Part shown: piece after piece, positions 47,247 to 57,066 of the stretch
Layout of the letters: every line of letters begins with the position of its first letter
How positions within the stretch are numbered: position 1 is the first letter of the stretch
Assembly (NCBI GenBank): GCA_963920635.1
Contig: OY987302.1
Span: 44,023,500 to 44,087,499 of the forward strand
Source: Pseudeuparius sepicola
Lineage: Eukaryota; Arthropoda; Insecta; Coleoptera; Anthribidae
Direction of reading: 5' to 3'
DNA: 64,000 nucleotides
Made by a program: the position numbers and the translations under genes
Notes under the pieces: generated by a model
The model's database searches: none
Told to the model about the DNA's origin: nothing
The model's input: only the letters and a program-made list of their open reading frames with translations

Positions 47247-48392
47247 ATGGGAAAACACAAAAGGGAGCGACAACGGTCCAGATCCAGGTCCTCGGAGATT
47301 AGGAGGCTCGAAAAACAGATAAGAGACCTCACCAGGGAACTACACCACACGCCCTGCCAAAGGGAACACGTGGGTAGTTCACCTCGCGCTTCTAGCATAT
47401 CTAGAAGCCCCAGGAGGACCCACAAACATAGTCGTCGCTCATGCAAGTCAACTTCACCTCGCACATCGCCCGGTGAAAGTTATACGGAACTCGACCACAG
47501 CCCGAGAGGTTCGGTCGAAGGCCTGCGCCCGAGAGGCGCAGCCACACACAACAATGGCAGTCCGAGAGACACGGCAGCTACCAGCGGGGCTGTAAACTTA
47601 GATGAGAACATTCCACCGAATGAGCAAGAGCAGAATGTTTTATTAATAGAGGCAGAGACCCCCCTTGCTGATGAAGTACTAGGACTTATCAGGGAGGACC
47701 CTAACACAACCCTTACTACAGGGAAAGATTTACATATGGCTATCGCTCTAAGGTGGAAGCACATCTTAAGTCAGGGTCTGAAAAAGGACCTACTAAAGGA
47801 GTTAATAAACAAGTATCCCTTCCCTAAAAATTTGCCAACCCTCAAAGCTCCCCAACTCAATAAGGAAATATCACATGCCATCTCACCCTCAGCCTTCAAA
47901 AGAGACGGTTACCAGTGTGACTTCCAGAATCAGTTAGGGGCAGGCTTAACAGCCGTAGGGAGAATATTAGACAATTTGGCTAGACAAAAAGAGGGGGGGG
48001 GAGAAAACACCCTAGCGCTATTGGGGGATGCTGGTCGCATATTATGTGACCTACACTACAGGCTATCTTTAGCCCGAAGAGCGTTGCTAACCCCGAATAG
48101 TAAAACAGTGAGGGATGCCACTCTAGACACCCCCGTAGATAATTTCTTGTACGGCGAAGATTTATCAGAACGCCTCAGGGCCACAAAGGCAATCGAAAGA
48201 TCCAGTAAAGAGGTCAAAAGAGAAATAGCTCAAACCATTGTATCTTATAAACGTCCATTGGAGACAAAGGAGTTTCCAGCTCCCAAACGGCAGGCGGGAA
48301 ACTGGAAGCGCCCATCGAGGACTTCAAGGAGGGAGCCTCGATACCAAGGGCAGCATCCTCCGCAGAAAAAGCGACCGTTTCCAACCAAGTAG
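47247..48392 (+). CDS. Gag-like protein of the DIRS-like element
   Basis: 381 codons, intact, starting 65 bases inside the left terminal repeat. The N-terminal 120 residues are Arg/Ser-rich (KHKRERQRSRSRSSEIRRLE, later SPRRTHKHSRRSCKSTSPR), with a short helix at EKQIRDLTREL. The middle is helical and hydrophobic (PLADEVLGLIREDPNTTLTT; ALRWKHILSQGLKKDLLKEL; NQLGAGLTAVGRILDNLARQ), likely the capsid-type core. The C terminus is basic and proline-rich. No CCHC knuckle is seen, as is usual for DIRS Gag. It is assigned by position and character rather than by sequence motif. A run of eight G at 47994-48001 lies inside the frame and could be slippage-prone. Confidence 0.75.
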   Translation: MGKHKRERQRSRSRSSEIRRLEKQIRDLTRELHHTPCQREHVGSSPRASSISRSPRRTHKHSRRSCKSTSPRTSPGESYTELDHSPRGSVEGLRPRGAATHNNGSPRDTAATSGAVNLDENIPPNEQEQNVLLIEAETPLADEVLGLIREDPNTTLTTGKDLHMAIALRWKHILSQGLKKDLLKELINKYPFPKNLPTLKAPQLNKEISHAISPSAFKRDGYQCDFQNQLGAGLTAVGRILDNLARQKEGGGENTLALLGDAGRILCDLHYRLSLARRALLTPNSKTVRDATLDTPVDNFLYGEDLSERLRATKAIERSSKEVKREIAQTIVSYKRPLETKEFPAPKRQAGNWKRPSRTSRREPRYQGQHPPQKKRPFPTK

Positions 48393-49906
48393 AGACCACA
48401 AGTAATATAGAGGTAAGACTAGCTGGAAGACTATGTCACTTCCAAGAATATTGGAAAGTCTACACGAATAATAGAACAATACTGAGCTGGGTAAAAGGGT
48501 ACACAATCCCCTTTTGGCAAAACCCATTCCAGGCACAAACGCATAGCAGTGTTAAGCCCTCGAAGGCCATAATCAAAGAAGCAGAGGCTCTTTTAAAGAA
48601 AGGAGCAATCGAAAAGTGCACCGAAGAACCTCGGCAATTCATTTCACCCGTTTTTCTAACTAAGAAACCCAACGGTGAATATAGATTTATCCTTAACCTA
48701 AAGAGATTGAACTCGTTCGTCCAAACCGAACATTTTAAAATGGAAGACCATCGTATGCTCATAAACCTATTGAACAGTAACTCCTTTATGGCAACAGTAG
48801 ACCTGAAGGACGCATATTTTCTGATACCGGTTGAGAAATCTTCGAGAAAGTTTCTCAGATTTAAACTAGGTGAACATTTATTTCAGTTCACCTGCCTCCC
48901 ATTTGGCCTCTCAACTACACCTTGGGTTTTTACAAAGATACTTAAGCCCATATTGAAGCATCTTCGAGAGATTAACATTACATGCGTTGCATACCTTGAT
49001 GATTTTATTGTCATTGCAGACTCAAAAGAAAAGTGCAAATCCAATGTCACTTATATGGTTAACCTTTTGCAATTTCTTGGTTTTATCATAAATAGGGAAA
49101 AGAGCAGCCTAGAACCATCCCAAAGGTGCAAATTTTTGGGTTTTATCTTTAACAGCCAACAAATGACACTGGAATTGACACAAGATAAGAAAGAAAAAAT
49201 CCTCAACCTCGCAAAAAGAATCAGCTCTCTCAAAAGATGTAAAATTAGATATTTCTCCAAATTCATAGGCACCTTAGTTGCCGCCTGTCCAGGTGTTAAA
49301 TATGGCACCCTTTATGTAAAGTCTTTTGAAAGAGCAAGATACTTAGCTCTAAAAGCCTCCAGACAAAATTATAATGCTTCTATGAATATCCCATCCACTG
49401 TTAAAACTGAGTTAACATGGTGGATAGAAAATATCATAACTTCAAAAAATTCAATAAGACGGGATACATTTGCTTGCGAAATTTTCACAGATGCAAGCAA
49501 AACGGGCTGGGGAGCCTATTGCAACGACCAATCCACACAGGGCTGGTGGGGTCCCGAAGAATCTCAAAAGCATATAAATATTCTAGAACTGCAAGCCGTT
49601 CTCTATGGACTGAAATGTTTTGCGGGAAACCTGCGATCCGTAAACATTAATTTGAGAATTGACAACACAACAGCCTTATTTTACATTAGAAAAATGGGCA
49701 GCGTACAACACCCAGAACTAGGGCAATTGTCCAAAACAATTTGGCAATGGTGTGAGGAAAGGGATCTGTGGCTAACCGCATCATATGTTCAGTCCAAAGA
49801 AAACAAAGCTGATGAAGCTTCTCGTACACTATCACCCGAAACAGAATGGACTCTCAGTGACAGAGCGTTTAATGAAATAGTTAATCATTTCGGCAAGCCC
49901 GTGTGA
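48251..49906 (+). CDS. Reverse transcriptase-RNase H of the DIRS-like element
   Basis: Open in the -1 frame relative to Gag from 48251 to TGA at 49904, overlapping Gag by 142 bases; the first ATG is only at 48707, inside the RT. RT signatures: PVFLTKKPNGEYRFILNLKR, TVDLKDAYF (first catalytic Asp), CLPFGLSTTPWVFTK, CVAYLDDFIVIA (YLDD catalytic pair), LGFIINREKS. RNase H signatures: FTDASKTGWGAY (Asp), HINILELQAV (Glu), RIDNTTALFYIRKMG (Asp), SKENKADEASR (Asp). The W-G-A-Y, LLxxL and YIRKMG styles are DIRS-like rather than Gypsy-like. The frame ends at VNHFGKPV, where related proteins usually continue with a DLFAS-type segment, so the C terminus appears truncated. Start by frameshift, overlap or a non-ATG codon is unresolved. 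Confidence 0.85.
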   Translation, partial: TSIGDKGVSSSQTAGGKLEAPIEDFKEGASIPRAASSAEKATVSNQVETTSNIEVRLAGRLCHFQEYWKVYTNNRTILSWVKGYTIPFWQNPFQAQTHSSVKPSKAIIKEAEALLKKGAIEKCTEEPRQFISPVFLTKKPNGEYRFILNLKRLNSFVQTEHFKMEDHRMLINLLNSNSFMATVDLKDAYFLIPVEKSSRKFLRFKLGEHLFQFTCLPFGLSTTPWVFTKILKPILKHLREINITCVAYLDDFIVIADSKEKCKSNVTYMVNLLQFLGFIINREKSSLEPSQRCKFLGFIFNSQQMTLELTQDKKEKILNLAKRISSLKRCKIRYFSKFIGTLVAACPGVKYGTLYVKSFERARYLALKASRQNYNASMNIPSTVKTELTWWIENIITSKNSIRRDTFACEIFTDASKTGWGAYCNDQSTQGWWGPEESQKHINILELQAVLYGLKCFAGNLRSVNINLRIDNTTALFYIRKMGSVQHPELGQLSKTIWQWCEERDLWLTASYVQSKENKADEASRTLSPETEWTLSDRAFNEIVNHFGKPV

Positions 49907-50366
49907 CCTGTGACGTTCGATCGTCATTATACGATGCGCCTCGTCCGAACAGATCACTCCCTCCCAAAGAAAGCCCACCCCAATTCAAATATTGGGAACT
50001 TTAAAATAATGAAGCTCGTGGGCTGCGCATGCGCACGGGAGGGAACGCGATGTCAAAATTCAACTGTCAAATGTGTGGCGCTAGCTGACGCAATCAACCA
50101 CTACAAGTAAATAAATCCAAGTGATCTGTTCGGACGAGGCGCATCGTATAATGACGATCGAACGTCACAGGTAAGTTCGTAATCTGATTGGTCGATTGAA
50201 GGTCATTCCTGTAGACAGTCGACGTCACATGAACAAACACGCGTTCTCTAACCTCACTTTATAATCTCAATCTGTGCATACATTTTACATCTACATGTGC
50301 AATATAATTTTTACAAAATATAATAATTATGGCTGGACGAAAATACTTATTAATATAGTACATTTC

Positions 50367-50670
50367 CTAACAAGTGCGGAAAGTGCCACTTTTCCGCACG
50401 CGATTGCAGTTGGCTGAACGACGCGTAGCGGAGTTCAGCCAAGAAATCGAGTGTGGAAAAGACACTTTCCGCAAGAGTTAGGAACACTATTTTTTTCTAC
50501 AAGCGTGCGAAAAAGTAAGACACTTTTCCGCACGCATTTACTTTTCCGCACGCGTTTTAGTTTAGAAAGTGTCACTTTTCCGCACTAGTGTGGAAAAGTA
50601 GTGAAGAAAAGTGACACTTTCTAAACTAAAATGCAGGCGGAAAAGTGTACTTTTCCGCACGCTTGTAGAA
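50367..50670. repeat. Two adjacent foldbacks rich in CACTTTTCCGCAC
   Basis: The first unit (about 50367-50483) begins CCTAACAAGTGCGGAAAGTG and closes in its inverse, with a GTTGGCTGAAC/GTTCAGCCAAG stem inside. The second (about 50499-50670) begins TCTACAAGCGTGCG and ends CGCACGCTTGTAGA, with CACTTTTCCGCAC repeated in both directions. Foldback MITE or satellite seed; no coding content. Confidence 0.7.
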
Positions 50671-50939
50671 AAAAAATATATTTTTTATCACACTGGTAAA
50701 TCAGTAATCCTTCACCGTGTAAAAATTTAATATGCAATATGCTGTCATTATTGCTGTCTATTTAGGACTAGATGTAATAATAATTTAATAATACCTGGTA
50801 CCTACCCTTCTTACCTACCTAAGTATTTACCTAAACATTTTGATTGAGAATAAAACAATAAACGTTTAACGCAAGTTAGCACAATAGCGCTAGCGTTAAC
50901 ACCACCAATATATCCGTGGACTGATATTTATTGTCAGAG

Positions 50940-51048
50940 CCAGTATACCTATCTACTGGCTCTGTACATTGTTAGCCATCAGAGCCATATGTTTTCCAGA
51001 CATAAAGCTATAGCCGTGAGAAGTCTTTATAAATACGTCAGTCAACGT
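50940..51048. mobile_element. MITE, CGTTGACTGACG family, partial copy
   Basis: The right end TTATAAATACGTCAGTCAACG is intact (ending 51048). The interior matches copy 1 (GCTATAGCCGTGAGAAGTC, CATTGTTAGCCATCAGAGCC), but the left end is lost near 50940. Confidence 0.65.
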
Positions 51049-52183
51049 TAAAGACCCGCGAGGCCTACTTTTAGTGTAGGCAAGTTAGAATTTTTAGAAG
51101 AAAAAATTTATAAAGTTTTAAAATTTTGGTTATGAACCCGAATACAGATCCGAAGAGTTCCCAGCCCCCGGGGGAGCTTCATCCCCTTTTGCCCAAAAAA
51201 CCACCCCCAAACGTGATCATGACGGGGTTTTTGGCGTTTTGCACATAAACCATAACTGACGAGAAAAAGTTATAGGAATAATAATAAATGACCTTGGAAA
51301 ATAAGCATAGTTTTCAGCGCGAACAAAAAATAAGCCTTGCGCCGTCTTTTGCATCGATTATCTCGAAAAGCAGTAGCGCGAGCAAAAAAATGTATAGAAG
51401 CAAAATTGTAGAGCAGTTCTTTCTCTACAAGATCCATATTGGATAAAATAGTTTTGATAAAGTATTATAATAAAATTATTTTAAGAAGTCCTTACTGGGA
51501 CTGTCAAATGGTAATTTCGCCATCCTAAGTTGGCATTAATGCAGCAAAAAAAGCAACCGGGTCATAAGCCCAGGTCAGTAACGAGCCCATTTGCACAATG
51601 AATAACTACTAATTACACGAACAAGAACTATGTTGTTCTTGTAACGGTAAAACTCATGAAACGTATAATACCCGCGAATATTTTCACTGCCCAATTGAAC
51701 CCTTTTGAACGATCCGGAAAACCTTCACTGTCACTTTCACAACACCGAAACAAAATTTGCCTGAGTCCGCCCCATAGATGCTGGCGCAAGTGGCTGATTT
51801 TAACAAAATACCAAAATGAAAGTGTTTCCATGACGTTTGAAATTATTATTAAAATGAGTTGTAGTCATAGTTATTTTTATTTGTAGCGGTATAATCGTGA
51901 TTGGCAATAGGGTTGTTATTTTATTATGTTCTTTTTTCGTATCACTTGGGTAACTTTTCACATCATAAATCAATGAGTGACGTCATTAACTGGCTGAGAC
52001 ACATATACCATTGTTATGCCCATAGTTAACAGAAAATTTCTAGGGATTTTGTGGAGACTGTCATCTGACAAAATCGGGACTTCTTACAGTAATCGGGGTT
52101 ATAGTAGACATAGGTATGTTGATTTTTTATACCTGTGTATTCTTTGAGCGTGTTTCCATACCACCCCATGAGGTAACGCTTTT

Positions 52184-53240
52184 TTAAAAGTGTTTTCCCC
52201 TATAGGCGTATTCCACTAATGAAATATAAATATTTAATAAATTGCCTCTGCAAAATGGTCCTGCTCGATGGAATTTAAACAACTCTGCCCATGACAATGA
52301 ACAATGAGAACACATTGTAGAGCAGTGCAGGCCAACCTTTGCACATGTACAACGCTTTCCGCAGCCCTTTTTAGAGCCGCAAGATATGAGCTGCAGAATT
52401 GAGGCTGGAGCTGGTGCTTCAGTCGTGAGCACTGGCATTATAGGTAATGTTAGTTTTCAAATTTCTTCCTTTCCACAAATGAATTTGACGAAAAACGCGA
52501 TAGGAATGTTGTCTTACTGCATCAGATGTAGGTGGTAGTCTGGACAAAATGACTGCGTTACTCGACTGGCCAACTAGCTTATTATATAAAATAAAGCGAT
52601 AATGGTTTACAGATGCCTCTTGTCGTGGTGCCTTACATAGAGCAAGCGTAAATTTCTCCCCAGCTCTTGCAATGTCATCTTTTGCCGATGAAGGGTTATT
52701 GAATACGGGACCACTTCTTGTAAATCCTTTATTGTATTTATTAAGCTTACGGTCTGTGATTTTCCTTTGCCAAAGAAAGCAGACTTGGTGTCGCAGCCAC
52801 TAAACGCATGAGCAAATAAAATATTATCTTTGCAATATTTTAAAACTGTCGAGTTTTGTAAGTCCTGAGATATACACCCTTTCCTTAATATTTTCTTGGG
52901 TGTCTCTCAAAAAGCGAACATCTTTCTCTGGAGGACATACGACATACAGCGATAAGGAGTGTAAGCAAATCGATATCCTGCTCAATAACAACAGCTTTTT
53001 CATCATTGGTGGCTGCATAGATCGCAGTCTGAACAATTAGCGAGTCGGCATCATCAGTAGCAGCGAGAGTGGAAATACCTGCTGATTCTAATCTGTTCAT
53101 CAGTTGACCAATAAAACGCTCTTTATTGGCAAGATTACTGAACAAATTCTTTTGAGAATCACTAATTGGCGTGTCTTTGTCAAAAATTATTTCTGCGCAG
53201 ATATCCGTTTTAGGAGCCGTTGCTGACGTTCAATACTTTT
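52184..53240 (-). pseudogene. PIN/FEN-like plus CXC-like protein, left copy (broken)
   Basis: On the minus strand, read in pieces: an N-terminal ISTLAATDDADSLIVQTAIY then DEKAVVIEQDIDLLTLLI, in which the Asp-rich pattern and the VVIEQDIDLL strand resemble the acidic active site of PIN/FEN-type nucleases. Next comes AHAFSGCDTKSAFFGKGKS, a GCD-type loop like the one in FEN nucleases. Then a conserved helical part with SRLPPTSDAVRQHSYRVF, and finally a CxxxxxCxxxCxCxxxxxxCxxxCxxC tail (CGSKKGCGKRCTCAK...), which resembles half a Tesmin/TSO1 CXC zinc motif. Frameshifts separate the blocks. The function is unknown, and the nuclease reading is an inference. Such proteins recur in arthropod repeats, which fits an element-borne gene. 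Confidence 0.45.
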
Positions 53241-53268
53241 TGAACTGTCCTTATTCTCGCTGTATCGA

Positions 53269-53927
53269 GAGACACCCAAGGAAATATTAAGGAAAGGATG
53301 TATAGTTCCCAGGACTTACAAAACTCGACAGTTTTAAAATATTGCAAAGATAATATTTTATTTGCTCATGCATTTAGTGGCTGCGAACCACGCCTGATTT
53401 CTTTGGCAAAGGAAAATCACAGACCGTAAGCTTAATAAATACAATAAAGGATTTACAAGAAGTGGTCGCCGTATTCAATAACCCTTCATCGGCAAGAGAT
53501 GACATTGCAAGAGCTGGGGAGAAATTTACGCTTGCTCTATATAAGGCACCCCGACAAGAGACATCTTTTAAACCATTATCGCTTTATTTTATTTAATAAG
53601 CTAGTTGGCCAGTCGAGTAACGGAGTAATTTTGTCCAGACTACCACCTACATCTGATGCAGTAAGACAACATTCCTATCGTGTTTTTCATCAAATTCATT
53701 TATGGAAAGGAAGAAATTTGAGAGCAACTGAATGGGGCTGGAGAAGAACTAACAACTTTCTAATGCCAGTGCTCACGACTCAAGCACCAGCTCCAGCCTC
53801 AATTCTGCAGCTCATATCTTGCGGCTGTAAAAAGGGCTGTGGAAAGCTTTGTACATGTGTAAAGGTTGGCCTGCACTGCTCTACAATGTGTTCTCATTGT
53901 CACCATTTTGCAGAGGCAATTGATTAA
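53269..53927 (+). pseudogene. PIN/CXC-type protein, right copy (N-terminal part missing)
   Basis: Mirror of the left copy. It contains the region after the PIN-like block: a decayed AHAFSGC segment near 53365, an intact 142-codon stretch from 53499, SRLPPTSDAVRQHSYRVFHQ, LWKGRNLRATEWGWRRTNNF, and the cysteine tail ISCGCKKGCGKLCTCVKVGL then HCSTMCSHC. Here the linker and cysteine motif are continuous in one frame (the left copy lost the ATEWGWRRTNN part). The first cysteine pair reads CGCKKGC, closer to a CXC motif than the CGSKKGC of the left copy. The stop TAA follows EAID. Confidence 0.5.
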
Positions 53928-54479
53928 ATATTTATATTTCATTAGCGGAATAGGCCTATAGGGGAAACCACTTAAAAAAACGCACCGAGAGCGTTACCTC
54001 ATGGGTGGTGTGCAAACACGCTCAAAGTGCAGAATACACAGGTATAAAAAATCATCATATGTCCACTAATACTTTCTCAAAAATATTTTATTCAATATGG
54101 ATCTTATATAGAGAGAACTGCTCTACAATTTTGCTTCTATACATTTATTTTTGCTCATGCTATTACTTTTCGAGATAATCGACGCAAAATACGGCGCAAG
54201 GCTTATTTGTTGTTCGAGCTGAGAACTATGCTTATTTTCCAAGGTCATTTATTAGCGTTGGGTGGGAGATACGCAAAAAATTATATGACCATTTTTGTGG
54301 AGAATTTAATGTAGAATCAAAAAAGTCCTATAACTTATCAGAGTTACGGTTTACGTGCAAAACGAAAAAAAAAAAAACACCGTCATGGTCACGTTTGGGG
54401 GTGGTATTTTGGGCAAAAGGGGATGAAGCTCCCCCCGAGGGGGTGGGAACTCTTCGGATCTGTATTCGGGTTATAGCAG

Positions 54480-54516
54480 TGACTATAGAAAGAATTATAG
54501 TCACTGGTTATAGGGG
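54480..54516. repeat. Short hairpin next to the palindrome
   Basis: CAGTGACTATAG and TATAGTCACTGG form a perfect stem around an AAAGAAT loop. It lies directly outside the right end of the palindrome; its role is unknown. Confidence 0.55.
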
Positions 54517-54609
54517 GTATACGCGACTGAATTTAAGATGCCAACGCCCCGACGGGACTATGTGAACTAATATTATATGCGCCATCGTCACCATGTGAAC
54601 GGTGCTAGC

Positions 54610-55070
54610 CGTAAGGGGACCCAGCATCATACTTTACAAAGTTAGGCCTATTCTTTTATCATTCTAATGGTAGGTATCACAGTGATGCCAAGTATGCCAT
54701 TTTATTGGAGAATCTATGAATATAACAAGTACTTACTTTGATACAAGTGAAGAATATGGCAACTGTCAAAGAAATAAATTTATTATGACCGCATTACCTT
54801 TAATTGATACACCTGAGTATCTGGAAGTTAGAAAACTTAAAAATTGTGAATTATGATGGGAAATATTTTGCCTCCTTTAGAATCTATGGCACTGGCATGT
54901 CACATAAAAGTTTATGGCAGTTGGACACTGACATATATCATAACCTTGTAACAGCCCCCTTGTGGTCTCCTTGGAGTCTACAGAAAACAAACTTTCCCTC
55001 AAGGCTTCACTTTTCCTAGATAGACTGTGACATGCTGGGTCCCCTTATTTTAAAGAGTCCCTGTGCTAGC
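54610..55070. mobile_element. Foldback with GCTAGCCGTAAGGGGACCCAG-type ends
   Basis: Left AAGGGGACCCAGCATCATAC (54615) and right GACATGCTGGGTCCCCTTAT (55029) are inverse with one gap, then TTTACAAAG / CTTTAAAGAGT-like sequence. The interior is AT-rich with no motif. Confidence 0.6.
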
Positions 55071-56381
55071 CTTGGGTCTACACTGCGTTGTTATTTGTTC
55101 TTGTTCATTGTTGGCATGGCCCATAGACTAGTTTAGCATTGAGCCTATAGGGGCCGTATTTCTTATATTCAATAGCGTATTCAGTGGTTATTGGTATGTC
55201 AGTTACTGACGTTTAAAATGTCCCAAATTTTAAATATCCAGCTTTATTACGATTTGCCTTCTTTTTTACGGTAACGAATTGTCTTTGCGTTCAGTGTTTA
55301 GCAGTTTTACCCTATTAACACAGCTTTTATAGGTAGATTTGTTTGTGATACTTAACATGAAATTTCCATACACATGAAGAAATTGGTATGCACACTGCAC
55401 AGACCAGGTGAATTGCAGAAGAATAAACACAATTTTCGAATTATGGGATGATATGATCAACCAGCTGAAGAAGCGAAAATTCTAGATATTATTTTGGAAG
55501 AGTACCTATTTTGTAACGTATGCAAGAATGAAAATAGAATATTTTGTTTACCTATAACTCCAAAGCGAACCAATAGTCCTCCATACAAAGAGAAACTGAA
55601 AAATCTAATGCGTTTTATGCTTACTTACACTACAACTAGTCATGGACTTCATTTCAAACCAAAAGATACCAATAAGTACTCTTGCTTGCTTTTTAGACTC
55701 GCTTTTCTTAAGAAAATGTATGGAAATATAGCCATGTGAACTTGTCAAATTAGAGGGACATAACAAATAAATAATTTACTTTATTTTGGATATTAAATTC
55801 GTTGTAACAGACACATTTGCATGTTTTTATTTTATAAAAGATTCTGCAACAATGGTGTTTTAACATTAAACCACCTTGTAAATTTGTTTCGTCCTGTGGC
55901 GCCAGTGGCGATCGCTTGCAACAGCGCTATGCGTGTTGGTCCAGGTGTGCCCAGTTCGTCACCACCAGTGGCGTATCGCGTGGGACTGGTAAAGAATGAA
56001 AAATGCCTATCCTATAAAGCATTAATATCGGGTTACAAAGGGACCAAATTTCGACAAATCAACAAAATTTTAGTTGTTTGAGGCGGTATACAAATAATAC
56101 AATATCTTTTTTCCAGTAGGTACAGTCTAAATGGACTCTCGAAAACTTTGAAATCTTCGAATTCGGCTTTACTTAAATTATATAAACTATCGCGCCCCAC
56201 ACATCTTTTACACGACTTTTAGACTTTTTCTCTCTTTTTTTTTGTTTTTTCGGGGGCACCGGAAATATCTGCACCTCACCTGAAGACTAGAGGGAAGCTT
56301 CCGACCCCAGAGCCCCGAGCCGAAATAACTTAGCTGTAGCTCGGCGAAAAAGAGCAATTTCTGTCAGTTTTCGGTCTTTGG

Positions 56382-56632
56382 CTATGGAATCCCTAGTTAG
56401 CCAATGTGTGACAGAATCATAAGGATACGAGAGCAATATTGGATACAAGCAACAGATGGCGCCAAAAATTAAAGTGGCCCAGTCATTGTCTACTAATTTT
56501 CTACTATTAAAATCTACCAAAAAACAGCTGGCCAACTTTATTTTTTGCATAATCTGTCCTCTGTATCTCCTATATTTCTGTCATGTCCATATGTCAGTGT
56601 CAGACATTGGCTAACTAGAGTATCCATAAACA
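56382..56632. mobile_element. MITE with TTGTTTATGG ends, copy 2
   Basis: Inverted relative to 26644-26881: CTATGGAATCCCTAGTTAGC at the left and ACTAGAGTATCCATAAACAA at the right. The interior shares CTCTCATATCCTTATG-like and GGCGCCA segments. Confidence 0.65.
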
Positions 56633-56723
56633 ATAGGCTTTTAGGTGACGGGAAATGCCTGCCAATCGCGTAAAAAAGATGCGTCCCACCTGCGTTGATC
56701 GTTTTTTCGCCGAAAATCCTTAA

Positions 56724-57066
56724 GGGGGGTTGCAACAGAGAAAGTGAGGATAGATTTCGTATTTTTTTAAGTTGTATAGCATAAAATCTAATATCATTTT
56801 ACCTGGCAAAAATTTAGTACAAACATCTCTGTCTTCATTTTAATCATAAGATCTTAATAAAAAGCATATGCACTGGAATTATTATTTTTCCCAAGGTTTT
56901 CATAACCTATAAAACAAAACACCTGCTTTTAAGATCTTATGATTAAAATGAAGACAGAGATGTTTATACTAAATTTTTGCCAGGTAAAATGTTATTAGAT
57001 TTTATGCTATACAACTTTAAAAAATACGAAATCTAACCTCACTTTCTCTGTCGACACCCCCCCCCC
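56724..57066. mobile_element. Foldback MITE flanked by TTAA
   Basis: Begins GGGGGGTTGCAACAGAGAAA, ends CTGTCGACACCCCCCCCCCC, with TTAA at 56720-56723 and 57067-57070. The arms of about 135 bp match closely (CTCACTTTCTCTGT, TTTTGCCAGGTAAAATGATA, CATAAGATCTTA). TTAA targeting fits piggyBac-type mobilisation, although the G-run end is unlike the usual CCC start. Confidence 0.75.

Larger units (their letters stand above)
47046..50172 (+). mobile_element. DIRS-like retrotransposon lacking a tyrosine recombinase
   Basis: 137-bp inverted terminal repeats (47046-47182 and 50006-50142) differ at about two positions. The right end extends 30 bases further. A 53-base segment at 49906-49958 is the exact inverse of 50120-50172, joining the left-end sequence to the complement of the right extension. 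That is the internal complementary region design of DIRS elements. The coding order is Gag-like, then RT and RNase H, both open. The RNase H frame stops at 49904-49906, exactly where the complementary region begins. No tyrosine recombinase frame is present in either strand. The likely cause is an internal deletion in a non-autonomous copy. It sits about 600 bp upstream of the CEP350 first coding exon in the divergent direction. Confidence 0.85.
51132..54475. mobile_element. Giant palindromic element with opposed gene copies
   Basis: The left end GAACCCGAATACAGATCCGA is mirrored at the right by GAACTCTTCGGATCTGTATTC...; the outer arms are 51132-51480 and 54070-54475. The inner arms are 52100-52910 and 53269-54060. 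About 600 bases (51480-52095) are extra in the left arm, with AAGAAGTCC / GGGACTTCTT at its two sides, as if inserted. The centre is 52910-53268. Each arm codes outward for the same protein end, minus strand on the left and plus strand on the right. Whether these are giant terminal inverted repeats or two head-to-head insertions is not settled. No target duplication could be fixed. Confidence 0.7.
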
